In this document: one piece after another, positions 1-8,313 of the stretch
How positions within the stretch are numbered: position 1 is the first letter of the stretch
Layout: every line of letters begins with the position of its first letter
From: Candidatus Thermoplasmatota archaeon
GTDB lineage: Archaea > Thermoplasmatota > E2 > DHVEG-1
Length of the DNA: 47,309 bases
Assembly (NCBI GenBank): GCA_038884455.1
Contig: JAWABU010000010.1
Coordinates: 1 to 47,309, forward strand
Reading direction: 5' to 3'
Program-made: the position numbers and the translations under genes
Notes under the pieces: model-generated
The model's database searches: none
The model's input: only the letters and a program-made list of their open reading frames with translations
What the model was told of the DNA's origin: nothing

Positions 1-42
1 AAAAAATCTGTAAAAAAGCTTGTTGAATTATGATTTTTTCTG

Positions 43-69
43 TTTGCTGTGCGTGATTCTCACAGCAAA
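43..69. repeat. Inverted repeat (hairpin) at the left edge
   Basis: TTTGCTGTG at 43-51 and CACAGCAAA at 61-69 are perfect 9-bp arms around a 9-nt loop. The hairpin lies just beyond the stop of the small minus-strand ORF at 78-260. It is not followed by a T tract in the minus direction, so it is not a standard archaeal terminator. It could be an RNA 3'-end hairpin or an operator for a gene beyond the window edge. Confidence 0.5.
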
Positions 70-77
70 ATGAGACG

Positions 78-260
78 TTATGCTGAATTTATGGATTCAT
101 TTCGGGATGTAGCCCCATCTATGAGATCATTAAAATATAAAAATTTTGTACAAAGCTGGCAGAAAAACCAAGGATTCTCTATCTGTTGTTCTGACATAGC
201 ACTTCTCTTGTTTTTTTGAAGAAACTTTTTTATCGCAGTTAACGCTTGTATATTCCCCAT
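78..260 (-). CDS. Small hypothetical protein, 60 aa
   Basis: I do not recognise this 60-residue reading frame. It has two cysteines in a Cys-x-x-Cys arrangement (FFCQLC) near the middle and a basic N-terminal part. The main support is the promoter: on the minus strand a TATA-like stretch (ATATTTATATAG) lies about 25-30 bp before the ATG, which fits a leaderless archaeal transcript. The rest of the first 390 bases holds no other convincing gene. It could equally be a chance ORF. Confidence 0.3.
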   Translation of the reverse strand: MGNIQALTAIKKFLQKNKRSAMSEQQIENPWFFCQLCTKFLYFNDLIDGATSRNESINSA

Positions 261-391
261 CTTAACAAAAATAAATATGTATATTACTATATAAATATTT
301 TTATTCTGAAATTAATATTCTATATTTTTGAAAAGATACACCTCTTATAAGGAGGAGCAGCTAATCAAAAAAGGAGAAAATAGAATAAGAT

Positions 392-3300
392 TTAGGATAA
401 AAAGTAGGTCGTTCCATCCTGTTTGATATAAAATATCATATCTCCATAAGTTATCTCCCAGTCAGGATAATATGGAGAGTTACCCAGATACTTTAGTTTT
501 ATAGATAAACGTGTTGGTTCTGGATCAAAACCATTTTCTTCTAAAAAGTGATACGCTCGCATACGTGCATCAAATTCGTTGATGGGAAGATACGTCATTA
601 GCTGGCTAGTCCATGTTGCTTCTTTGAAGTGGCCATCAACTGCATCAATCAGGATAACGACCATGGTTGCGTCGTTTGTAGAGTACTGCTTTTTGGATTC
701 GCGATTTTCTTTAGCATATGTTATCTCTTTAATAAATGGAACTGCATAATACGCATTTCCCTGTGTACTATGAATATACAGAGGCGATCCTGGTTTTGTT
801 TGTTGGAAGATCTGTGCAAATTCTTGATCATAGGGAAGTAGTTGTTCAGATACTCCGAGAAGTGCTGCTCGGACAACCCAGTCATTTGCTACTCGTTTAA
901 TAAAATCCGGTAGTTTATTTTGCTGTTTTCCCTGCAGAACAGCAAGAAATCTTTGTTGTTCAGCTGTAAATCGTTTCGGTGACTCAGTCAAGTGAAGAAC
1001 CATTGACTGATCATCAAGTGGTGGTTCGCAGATGGCGACGTATTTTCCATGATAGGTATCGTTCGAAGATACTGGAAGATAATACGTCTGGATCCATTCG
1101 TTTATAGTTTTATAGGTATTTGCTCCGATGCCTGTCGGCAGAGGATCATTCACCCAGAATCCATAAATGGTAAGTTCACTTGGGAGAGGATAGGTATATC
1201 GATCGGTATGAATACCCCGAACTGCCATCCAGTTGCGATAATCTCCATATGCTGGTACCAGAGCTGGGACATGCAGTGGATGTCCTGGTTTTGAGCCGCC
1301 GTAGGTGCCGATAGTGTAGTTGATCCAAGTGCAGATTTGTTTGAGCATGATGTTTTGATCATTATTTGCGTATTTGTTGAAGTTGTATCCATAGGTGGTG
1401 TAGGGGAGGGGGCGGTAGGTTTGGAGGAGTTTCCATACTGCATTGGCGTCAAGGTAGGGTGTAGTTTGGTCAGTGTTGTTTGCGTGTCCTATGGTATAGA
1501 GCCATTGTTGATCTGAAAATGTTAATGGTGGTTCACTAGGGTTCTCTGTTTGGTTCCACCACATGTAATTAAGGGTCATTTGGGCAACTGCCGGCCCGCA
1601 CATTTTATTAAAATCAGGTCCTTCTGCTTGGTACATCGGATATTCTTTTATATCAAGATAAAATTCATTGAGGATGAGATCAACGCTGACGATACCAGCA
1701 TCGATTTCACTTTGAATGATCGTGTGCTCGGTTACATTTATCCAATGAACTGAATCCTTACAGATAAATCGAAGTGTATCTCCACTAGCTACATCAGTAG
1801 CCAATCCCATATTGAGAATAAGCGTATATTCGTTGTTATTAAGACCTCCAATGGTTGGCGTCCATTCTGTAGTGGTATTTAAATTCCGAATGAAGAGCAC
1901 AGGGTTTTGTTGTGGGGTGGTTCCATCACGTTTAAAGACGTATCCGTGGATAGTAATGGTTTGATCTAGTGTTTGTACACAGCTTGGTGGTCCAAATGAA
2001 GTCTCGATAGAGTCCATATTTCGTGCTTTTACTGAATAACAGTAATTCGTAAGTTCTTTTAAATTCTGGAGTGTTAGTATCCCCCATTCTTCATCGGTTC
2101 TCCAGACCGCGAAAGTACTTGGGTTCCCTAGGGCATCAACATATTTCCCATTCCAGAATGGATCAGACAGCGATGAACATTGAATAGCAAATTGAGTTTG
2201 AATCGGATTGGCATTGGGAATCACATCAAGTTTTACCGTATGAGACGTTACATCACTAAGAATCGGGGCAGCAGGAACATTTGCCAAGGTTACCTTACCA
2301 GTTGTTGGACTATATGCTGTTTCTATTGCGTTTTGATTCCGTGCTTTCACCCGGAATTCGTAGAGTGTGTTTGGAGCTAGCCCAAGTGCAGTATCTGTCG
2401 TTGTTTGTATCCATTCATTGATCCCCCCATCACCACCAGGAGTGGTGGAGTCAAAAAACACTCCAGAAGATCCGACATTTAAATTTGTTAGAGTTCCTGT
2501 TGCCATAAGAGCGATTGAGTTGCTGGTGACTGTTCTAAAACTGATCCCGGCAGGTGTTTCAATATACGTTGCCGTCGTTGCCGGGGTTGAGAAGCTGCCC
2601 TCATTGGGTTGGCTAGCACTGTCACGAGCTTTTGTTTGATACGTATATGCAGTGTTTGCCACAAGACCGGTATCAGTATACGTCGTGCTCGTTTGCCAGC
2701 TGCTATCGGTGCCACCAGAGCCTCCTGAAACAAAATCAAAGAAGTATTGCACCGGAGGTGTACCATCGGTTGCTGTGGTTGCAGTCATGGTTATTGCAGA
2801 GGTGCTGAGTGGCGCGGGTGGAGAAGCCCAGGTCAATGGATTTGGTGTCGGTGGAGACGTGTCCGCTTGTACAACCGTGGCAGTTCCTTCATAGGGGAGA
2901 TAGTTTTGTTTGGTCACGGTGACATACATAGTTCCGGGTGTGCTGGGATTTGGAGCAAAGGTGTAATCCCCATTTGAATCCGCGGTTGCAGTCATGTACA
3001 CCTCATTTCCCTTCCAGAGACAGATGTATGCAGAGGGAACGTTGGTATCTACAAGAAACGTGGATGTTCCTGTTGGTAAGGTACTTGGATGAGAGACAGT
3101 AATGGATGACGGCGTTGCAGTCCATATCGGCATCGCTGGTTCTCCTAACAGGTTGAACTCCCATTCGCAATGCCGTTTCACGTTCTGATCTGGGCTAGAG
3201 GTTGAGAATTGGTGTTTTGCATAAATGATTGTTTCACCGAGAATATATTTATTTTGAGAGAAAAGCCCGTAGTACCAATCTCGAACAAGTTGTCCTGATA

Positions 3301-4879
3301 ACGCTGCCGGCTGTCCTTGGTAATAATACCCAAGGCGAGTATTTCCATTGAATGCAAGCCCTGCTTTCATAGTGTTATACGTTACCCAATGTTCTGAGAA
3401 ACAATCAGTATAATCCACGTAGTTGACAAGACAGGCAAGAGTGGAGACAATCGACATCTTATTCGTGTTCGTGAGTGCATCAATATTAGAACTATATAGT
3501 CCCCATCCATGATTGGTATACCCAGTACCCCACCAGCCATCATTCCCGTGATCTGCATGGGCGACAAGATGCTGACCTGCATTAAGGTAGTCTGTTACTG
3601 CGGTTTGATGATTCCCAGTGTAGCTATCATACACTTTGTTTTTTGTAAACTGTGCTGGGATATATCCAGCGATTGTCTCCATTAAAGATTCACAATGGGT
3701 CTGAGAATCAACATCAAAGCCGAAGAGACCGACCTTAAGAATATAATCGGTCATTGGTGGAGTCTTTTCATAGAATAAGATTTTATTGATGAACCGATTG
3801 ACGCTGGTTGATCCCTCAGCGGTGACTCTACCGACAAAAACGTCATGAACCCAGTTATCATTAAAATCTGAATAGTACTGATCACTGGGTGTACTCGCAT
3901 ATTGAGGATATGACGGATCGGAATACCAAGTTTGGTATTGCATAGGAACTGTAGAAGGCTGTCCTGCCATCAGAAAATACATGGTTCCCCAGGTGTTATA
4001 CGCATCAATGACAAAGTTGCGGATCTTCTGCTGATTGGTTGATCCAGTATAATTTGCATAAATACTCTCAGTCGTAACGATGATGTCTTTGAGCCCCCGC
4101 TTTGTATGCCATTCGGCAAGCGGAACCCAATACGAAGCTTGCGCATTCGAAGTGATGATCACATGCGCATATGGTCCACCAGATGGCAATGCCTGGGTTT
4201 GAGGATGACCCAGTGGTGCTTCTTGTAATTTAACATCTTCAGGATTAATCACCATATCTTTAATCATGTTTTCATAAGTTTTCCTGCCATTTTCAGAGAC
4301 ACTTCTCGACAGGTAAGAGTCACAAATGTATCCATCAAAACCGCTAATTGAAAATGTTAGAGAAGTATACAATGTGAGTTTCTTTTTAGCAGGGATATAC
4401 TGCAACGGATGCAAATCAATAACTGCGATTCCCTGGCCAGCGAGATCTGTTTGATCAATAAAACTAACTATCTGTGATGGATACGGTTGATTTGATTTGT
4501 ACACCGTCTGATCTGGTTCAACAAATGCCGATGTATCACAAGAACCGTCAGTTCGTCGTGGAGGTTGTGCTGGAAAAATAGTGTATGCTCCTTTAAGGTC
4601 TACACAGGAAGTATCAATAATGTGTACGTCGGTAGCAAGCATACCTGCAGGTAACGCTACTTTTATCTCTTTTGCAGGTAGCAGTGGTTTTCCAATTTCT
4701 GTAAAAAAAGTAGCATCGCTTAATGTTATAATGTCGTAGTCCATAATTTTGCTAATCTGCAGATCTTTTTCAGAAAAGGTTATTGTGAATGTTAGTTGAA
4801 AAGGATTAGGCGTTGTTGTTTTTTCTTGCTTTATACTAGATTGGACTGGTTGCATAGTAGAAACCAAAAAAAATACCAA
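392..4879 (-). CDS. Secreted C25 (gingipain-like) cysteine peptidase with Fn3-like domains and a C39-like peptidase domain
   Basis: A protein of about 1,495 aa, probably exported and breaking down extracellular protein. Residues 1-230 resemble a C25 propeptide. Residues 235-640 are the gingipain-like catalytic domain, with the His in AHADHGNDGWW (about residue 440) and the Cys in STLACLVNY (about 482), the expected caspase-like dyad order. Fibronectin-III/Ig-like modules cover about 650-1010. Then follow a short carboxypeptidase-regulatory-like segment and, near 1075, a second cysteine-peptidase fold with the C39/papain-like motif MCGPAVAQMTLNYMWW (Cys about 1093). The C-terminal ~300 residues are not assigned. 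The TTG start at 4879 falls inside the signal peptide. The hydrophobic stretch IIAIASLVFFLV continues upstream in frame to a CTG at 4916-4918, and an ATG at 4926-4928 would be in frame if the A8 run at 4908-4915 had seven A's. A TATA-like box lies near 4961-4975. Family calls are firm; substrate is unknown. Confidence 0.88.
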   Translation of the reverse strand: MVFFLVSTMQPVQSSIKQEKTTTPNPFQLTFTITFSEKDLQISKIMDYDIITLSDATFFTEIGKPLLPAKEIKVALPAGMLATDVHIIDTSCVDLKGAYTIFPAQPPRRTDGSCDTSAFVEPDQTVYKSNQPYPSQIVSFIDQTDLAGQGIAVIDLHPLQYIPAKKKLTLYTSLTFSISGFDGYICDSYLSRSVSENGRKTYENMIKDMVINPEDVKLQEAPLGHPQTQALPSGGPYAHVIITSNAQASYWVPLAEWHTKRGLKDIIVTTESIYANYTGSTNQQKIRNFVIDAYNTWGTMYFLMAGQPSTVPMQYQTWYSDPSYPQYASTPSDQYYSDFNDNWVHDVFVGRVTAEGSTSVNRFINKILFYEKTPPMTDYILKVGLFGFDVDSQTHCESLMETIAGYIPAQFTKNKVYDSYTGNHQTAVTDYLNAGQHLVAHADHGNDGWWGTGYTNHGWGLYSSNIDALTNTNKMSIVSTLACLVNYVDYTDCFSEHWVTYNTMKAGLAFNGNTRLGYYYQGQPAALSGQLVRDWYYGLFSQNKYILGETIIYAKHQFSTSSPDQNVKRHCEWEFNLLGEPAMPIWTATPSSITVSHPSTLPTGTSTFLVDTNVPSAYICLWKGNEVYMTATADSNGDYTFAPNPSTPGTMYVTVTKQNYLPYEGTATVVQADTSPPTPNPLTWASPPAPLSTSAITMTATTATDGTPPVQYFFDFVSGGSGGTDSSWQTSTTYTDTGLVANTAYTYQTKARDSASQPNEGSFSTPATTATYIETPAGISFRTVTSNSIALMATGTLTNLNVGSSGVFFDSTTPGGDGGINEWIQTTTDTALGLAPNTLYEFRVKARNQNAIETAYSPTTGKVTLANVPAAPILSDVTSHTVKLDVIPNANPIQTQFAIQCSSLSDPFWNGKYVDALGNPSTFAVWRTDEEWGILTLQNLKELTNYCYSVKARNMDSIETSFGPPSCVQTLDQTITIHGYVFKRDGTTPQQNPVLFIRNLNTTTEWTPTIGGLNNNEYTLILNMGLATDVASGDTLRFICKDSVHWINVTEHTIIQSEIDAGIVSVDLILNEFYLDIKEYPMYQAEGPDFNKMCGPAVAQMTLNYMWWNQTENPSEPPLTFSDQQWLYTIGHANNTDQTTPYLDANAVWKLLQTYRPLPYTTYGYNFNKYANNDQNIMLKQICTWINYTIGTYGGSKPGHPLHVPALVPAYGDYRNWMAVRGIHTDRYTYPLPSELTIYGFWVNDPLPTGIGANTYKTINEWIQTYYLPVSSNDTYHGKYVAICEPPLDDQSMVLHLTESPKRFTAEQQRFLAVLQGKQQNKLPDFIKRVANDWVVRAALLGVSEQLLPYDQEFAQIFQQTKPGSPLYIHSTQGNAYYAVPFIKEITYAKENRESKKQYSTNDATMVVILIDAVDGHFKEATWTSQLMTYLPINEFDARMRAYHFLEENGFDPEPTRLSIKLKYLGNSPYYPDWEITYGDMIFYIKQDGTTYFLS

Positions 4880-4960
4880 ACTAGCTATCGCTATTATCTT
4901 TAAATTATTTTTTTTCAGTATTTCTCATACCCCCTTAAAACGTTGTAGTACATATGTTAC

Positions 4961-4975
4961 TTATTATTTATAGTT
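4961..4975 (-). promoter_or_regulatory. TATA-like box of the C25 peptidase gene
   Basis: Read on the minus strand, AACTATAAATAATAA lies about 35-45 bp before the candidate upstream starts (4918 or 4928), the right distance for an archaeal box A and a short leader. A GGGGGT that could serve as ribosome site follows at about 4928-4934. Confidence 0.45.
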
Positions 4976-5165
4976 AACGCATATTACTTTTGTTATCAGG
5001 TACATAGGTTCTATAATGCTACTTAACATTATTTTAATTATCATTTTGTAAAAATTAATTTCACTTGAAAAATTCCTAATGGGCTCTCTTCTACTGTGTT
5101 TCATCTAGCAAATTAGGAGAAGATTTAAATTATAGGATGTGTATTACCTGGTGGAGGTATGTTAA

Positions 5166-5351
5166 ATGGCCTATAACCATCAAGGATGGACATTATATAC
5201 ACGAGATGTGAATTTGAAAGGCGGACGACGACAAACAATCTATTTCTTTAGCAAAAAATCACCAAAAAGTGGTAAGCCCTGCGATTTACCAAATGGATAC
5301 GCTGTTGGTGTTAACAAAAGAACAGGTCTTCCATACTTAAAAAAGAAATAA
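5166..5351 (+). CDS. Small basic conserved-looking protein, 61 aa
   Basis: A 61-aa, very basic protein ending in three lysines, with a compact core: GWTLYTRDV, LKGGRRQTIYFFSKK and GYAVGVNKRTGLPYLKK. The start is well set: GGTGGAGGT at 5150-5158 sits 7 nt before the ATG. The pattern of Gly, Arg and aromatic residues looks like a real, conserved small protein, possibly a nucleic-acid binder. I recall similar short ORFs of unknown function in other prokaryotes but cannot name a family with certainty. It stands alone, with more than 200 bp free on each side, and is followed by a T-rich terminator. Confidence 0.8.
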   Translation: MAYNHQGWTLYTRDVNLKGGRRQTIYFFSKKSPKSGKPCDLPNGYAVGVNKRTGLPYLKKK

Positions 5352-5363
5352 TCAAAAATCAAT

Positions 5364-5392
5364 TATTTCTTTTTTTCTTTTTTTTAATTTTT
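5364..5392 (+). terminator. T-rich terminator after the 61-aa gene
   Basis: Shortly after the stop codon the plus strand runs into ATTATTTC followed by two T tracts (seven and eight T), the usual oligo-T form of archaeal transcription termination. The next 240 bp up to the beta-helix gene are AT-rich and hold nothing I can assign. Confidence 0.6.
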
Positions 5393-5567
5393 AGAATTTT
5401 TTAATTTGGTTAATATGTTCTCAGTACACATTTTCAGAAGATAGAAGAATGAGTTTATGATGGATACCAATTTGCCATTATTCTGCTACTACCTTGAATT
5501 TTTACGAGATGTTTCAGAATCCTTTTAGTTATGATTTTTTCTCATTTTGATATTTTGTCAGGATAGC

Positions 5568-5575
5568 TTTATATA
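5568..5575 (+). promoter_or_regulatory. TATA box of the beta-helix gene
   Basis: TTTATATA at 5568-5575, about 60 bp before the ATG at 5635, predicts a leader of roughly 35 nt. No strong ribosome site is visible in that leader. Confidence 0.45.
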
Positions 5576-5634
5576 CAGATAACCATAGAATGTATCTAGT
5601 TAACATTTATCACGATATGTGGTCGTGAAATGCA

Positions 5635-6690
5635 ATGAAACGAAAGTATCTTGGCTTTGCACTATTCTTGATTATCCTTGGAGTAAGTATAGAAATAACA
5701 ATCTATGCTCAAGCAGAAAAAAATACTACAACTAGAGTAGTCGTTGGCAAAACTTCAGAATATCTGTATCAGAGCATCCAAGATGCAATCAACTATGCAC
5801 CACCAGGATCAACGATTTACATCTCCTCAGGAATCTACAATGAAGCACTAATGATTACGAAGCCACTTACAATTATTGGAGAAAACAAAGATAATACCAT
5901 TCTTGCTTCAACATCAGAAAAAAATTCCTATGCCTTGCAGGTAACAGCTAACACTGTCGTGATTAATCAACTTTCTATAACAAACCAAGGAACCGGACTG
6001 TATGCCACTGGAATCAAAATAACAGGTTCACATACACTTCTTGAACATTGCTCTTTCTATAACACACCTATCGGAATAGCTTTGTGGAGTTCAGATAATA
6101 TTATCAGATCCTGTTCGTTTCAAAATTGCTCAGATGAAGGAATAGCTCTTCTCGGAAGTAACATTCAGCCTGTTACCAATAATCAGATACTAAATTGTGT
6201 TTTTATCAATAATTGCGATGGCATTGAACTCCAACATTCATTCAATACATATATATCAACATGTAGCTTTTTGATGAACACTCATGCAGGTATCGATTGT
6301 ATTGGTACAGGAAATTCTAAAATAACAATCAACCAATGTATCTTCACCGAAAATCCTGTATTTGGTATCTATCTCTCAGGTTCATCTTATTGTGAAATCA
6401 TATCATGTAGTTTTAAACAAAGCAATCTAAAGATTATTCGATCATTCAATACAATGATCTCCGCATGTACTTTTGATAAAGAACCAGAAACTTGCGAATC
6501 TGTTACTATGATGCATTGTACCTATTATGGCGAACCAAAATCAACTTTACCTGAGCAAAATTCAAAAAATTCTTTTGGATATCAGGAGAAAATTAACCAG
6601 TATTCATCACGACTGCCGTCAAAAATTATGTCAAAAATAAAAACTTTTATTCAAAGTATTCGTATTCGTTTACAACGTGTAACTATTTAA
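5635..6690 (+). CDS. Secreted right-handed beta-helix (NosD/pectate-lyase-like) protein
   Basis: 351 aa. The N-terminus is a signal peptide (basic MKRK, hydrophobic core GFALFLIILGVSI, cleavage near AQA). The segment SIQDAINYAPPGSTIYISSGIYNE is the typical opening of NosD/CASH-type beta-helix proteins. Residues 60-290 then show repeated short rungs with GI..., N and C positions (for example IIRSCSFQNCSDEGIALLGS and CDGIELQHS), as in parallel beta-helix repeats. Cysteines recur at the same rung position (CSF, CSFQNC, CVF, CSFL, CIF), which suggests a stacked ladder. The last 30 residues are basic and could sit on the membrane or the cell wall. Such proteins bind or cut polysaccharides, but no catalytic signature is clear, so function is open. 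Confidence 0.8.
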   Translation: MKRKYLGFALFLIILGVSIEITIYAQAEKNTTTRVVVGKTSEYLYQSIQDAINYAPPGSTIYISSGIYNEALMITKPLTIIGENKDNTILASTSEKNSYALQVTANTVVINQLSITNQGTGLYATGIKITGSHTLLEHCSFYNTPIGIALWSSDNIIRSCSFQNCSDEGIALLGSNIQPVTNNQILNCVFINNCDGIELQHSFNTYISTCSFLMNTHAGIDCIGTGNSKITINQCIFTENPVFGIYLSGSSYCEIISCSFKQSNLKIIRSFNTMISACTFDKEPETCESVTMMHCTYYGEPKSTLPEQNSKNSFGYQEKINQYSSRLPSKIMSKIKTFIQSIRIRLQRVTI

Positions 6691-7076
6691 TAGAAACAAG
6701 AGTTCAAAGTTGTCATAGCTCAGTTATTTTTCAAGTGGTATATCTACGTACCTCATATATGACGGATGTACACCATCTTCATATATTTTTTATTTCCCAA
6801 AAACCACCATCATGCAATTTTACAAAGTAACTATTTCCAAAAAAAGATAGTTAACGTTGTCCATTCAGGCGAAAAATCGAAGCAAAACTATATAAATAGT
6901 TAAACTTATAATTCTAGTACGATATCAATCAAGGAATAATCTTAAGAATTTCAGATTGCTGCTCACCACGTTTTTTGAAATTTTTATTTTTGTTCTCTAC
7001 CTAATCATAAACATTCTTTGTGGTTAAACTGATATCTATTCAAACAAAAACAATTAACAATAACTTGGTGAAAAAA
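6691..7076 (+). promoter_or_regulatory. Non-coding region with TATA box and long 5' leader of the helicase gene
   Basis: No gene is visible in these 386 bases. A strong TATA-like box, CTATATAAATAG, lies at about 6889-6899. The helicase ATG is at 7077, so transcription from this box would give a 5' leader of about 150 nt, far longer than for neighbouring genes. GGTGA at 7067-7071 is the likely ribosome site. No clear large hairpin was found by eye. Confidence 0.5.
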
Positions 7077-8255
7077 ATGAATTGTGAAGAAACACAACTC
7101 TCAGAAATACTCATCCAACAAATGAAAAAACAAGGCTTCGAAGAACTGACAGCAATTCAAGAAAAATGCATCCCAGAAATTCTGCGAGGGCGAGACCTTG
7201 TTGGTCAAGCTGAAACCGGTTCTGGAAAGACGTTAGCTTTTAGCCTCCCCATACTTAATAATATACGAATTCGACAAGGAATACAAGCATTAATTCTCAC
7301 CCCGACAAGAGAGCTTTGTGTCCAAGTAAGTACTGTTCTTGCAGAGTTTGGGAAAAAAATGGATATACACATTACAAGCATTTTTGGTGGCGTGAATATC
7401 GGCCCGCAAATTCAAAATCTCAGAACTTCTGAAATCGTTGTTGGAACACCTGGAAGAATCCTTGATCATGTCCGCAGAAAAACGATTGACCTCTCAAAAA
7501 TAAATATTCTTGTTCTTGATGAAACCGATAAAATGTTCGAAATGGGATTCATTGACGATGTTGAAGAGATTATTAAATGGATTCCGAATCATCACCAAAC
7601 ACTCATGTTCAGTGCAACACTTTCCTCTGAAATACAAAGAATTATTCATCAGCATCTTCAACATCCATGTATTGTCAGAACACGGTCATACGTCGACCAT
7701 CGTAAGTTGAAGCAGATTTATTATGACATTTATCCACAGAATAACAAATTTTCATTACTTGTTCATTTGTTAAAAAATAATACTTCTGGTCTTGCAATCG
7801 TTTTTTGTAGTACTCGCCGTGAATCCGATGTCGTTGCAAAAAACCTTCGTCATCATGGAATTAAAGTTTCAAAAATTCATGGTGGTATGGGCCAACAAAA
7901 ACGGTTGCAATCCCTCACAGCTCTAAAAAATGAAAACGTTGATGTTCTTGTTGCAACAGACGTGGCCGCCCGAGGTCTGGACATCAAAAACGTGACGCAC
8001 ATCTATAATTATGATGTTCCAAAAACTGCAACAGAGTACGTCCATCGTATCGGGAGGACTGCACGCGCCGGTGCTTATGGATCTGCTATCACGTTGCTAA
8101 CTGAAAGAGATTACGATAATTTTCGGAGAATTCAAAGCGACATCGATTTGAATATTGAACGAGCTGAGCTTCCTGATTTTAGAAAGGTTTCTTTCATCCG
8201 ACAATTCGAAAAACAATTCTACTCTTCGGTGCAACGTCGTTCTTGTATACAATAA
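7077..8255 (+). CDS. DEAD-box family ATP-dependent RNA helicase (DETD variant)
   Basis: About 392 aa from the ATG at 7077, chosen because GGTGA lies 5 nt upstream and because the protein then begins right at the Q-motif region. A GTG at 7020 would add 19 residues without known similarity. All helicase motifs are present: Q motif (F21..Q28), Walker A AETGSGKT (45-52), PTREL, TPGR, motif II as DETD (148-151) instead of DEAD, SAT, ATDVAARGLD and HRIGRTARAG. There is almost no C-terminal extension, so it is a minimal two-RecA-domain helicase that unwinds RNA duplexes, as in ribosome assembly, RNA decay or cold adaptation. The long leader points to post-transcriptional control. Confidence 0.95.
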   Translation: MNCEETQLSEILIQQMKKQGFEELTAIQEKCIPEILRGRDLVGQAETGSGKTLAFSLPILNNIRIRQGIQALILTPTRELCVQVSTVLAEFGKKMDIHITSIFGGVNIGPQIQNLRTSEIVVGTPGRILDHVRRKTIDLSKINILVLDETDKMFEMGFIDDVEEIIKWIPNHHQTLMFSATLSSEIQRIIHQHLQHPCIVRTRSYVDHRKLKQIYYDIYPQNNKFSLLVHLLKNNTSGLAIVFCSTRRESDVVAKNLRHHGIKVSKIHGGMGQQKRLQSLTALKNENVDVLVATDVAARGLDIKNVTHIYNYDVPKTATEYVHRIGRTARAGAYGSAITLLTERDYDNFRRIQSDIDLNIERAELPDFRKVSFIRQFEKQFYSSVQRRSCIQ

Positions 8256-8287
8256 CTTAAATTCTACTTCTTCGTAGTTTCAGCAGA

Positions 8288-8304
8288 ACAAAAAGAAAAA
8301 AAGA
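8288..8304 (-). terminator. Oligo-T terminator of the minus-strand secreted protein
   Basis: On the minus strand the transcript of the gene at 8314-9276 runs into TTCTTTTTTTCTTTTTG just after its stop. It lies between two convergent genes. Confidence 0.55.
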
Positions 8305-8313
8305 AGGGTTGTA

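Noticed and set aside
6700-6770. A tRNA-like string (CATAGCTCAG) before the helicase gene
   Set aside because: It has no matching T-arm (GGTTCGAATCC), no anticodon stem and no acceptor pairing.
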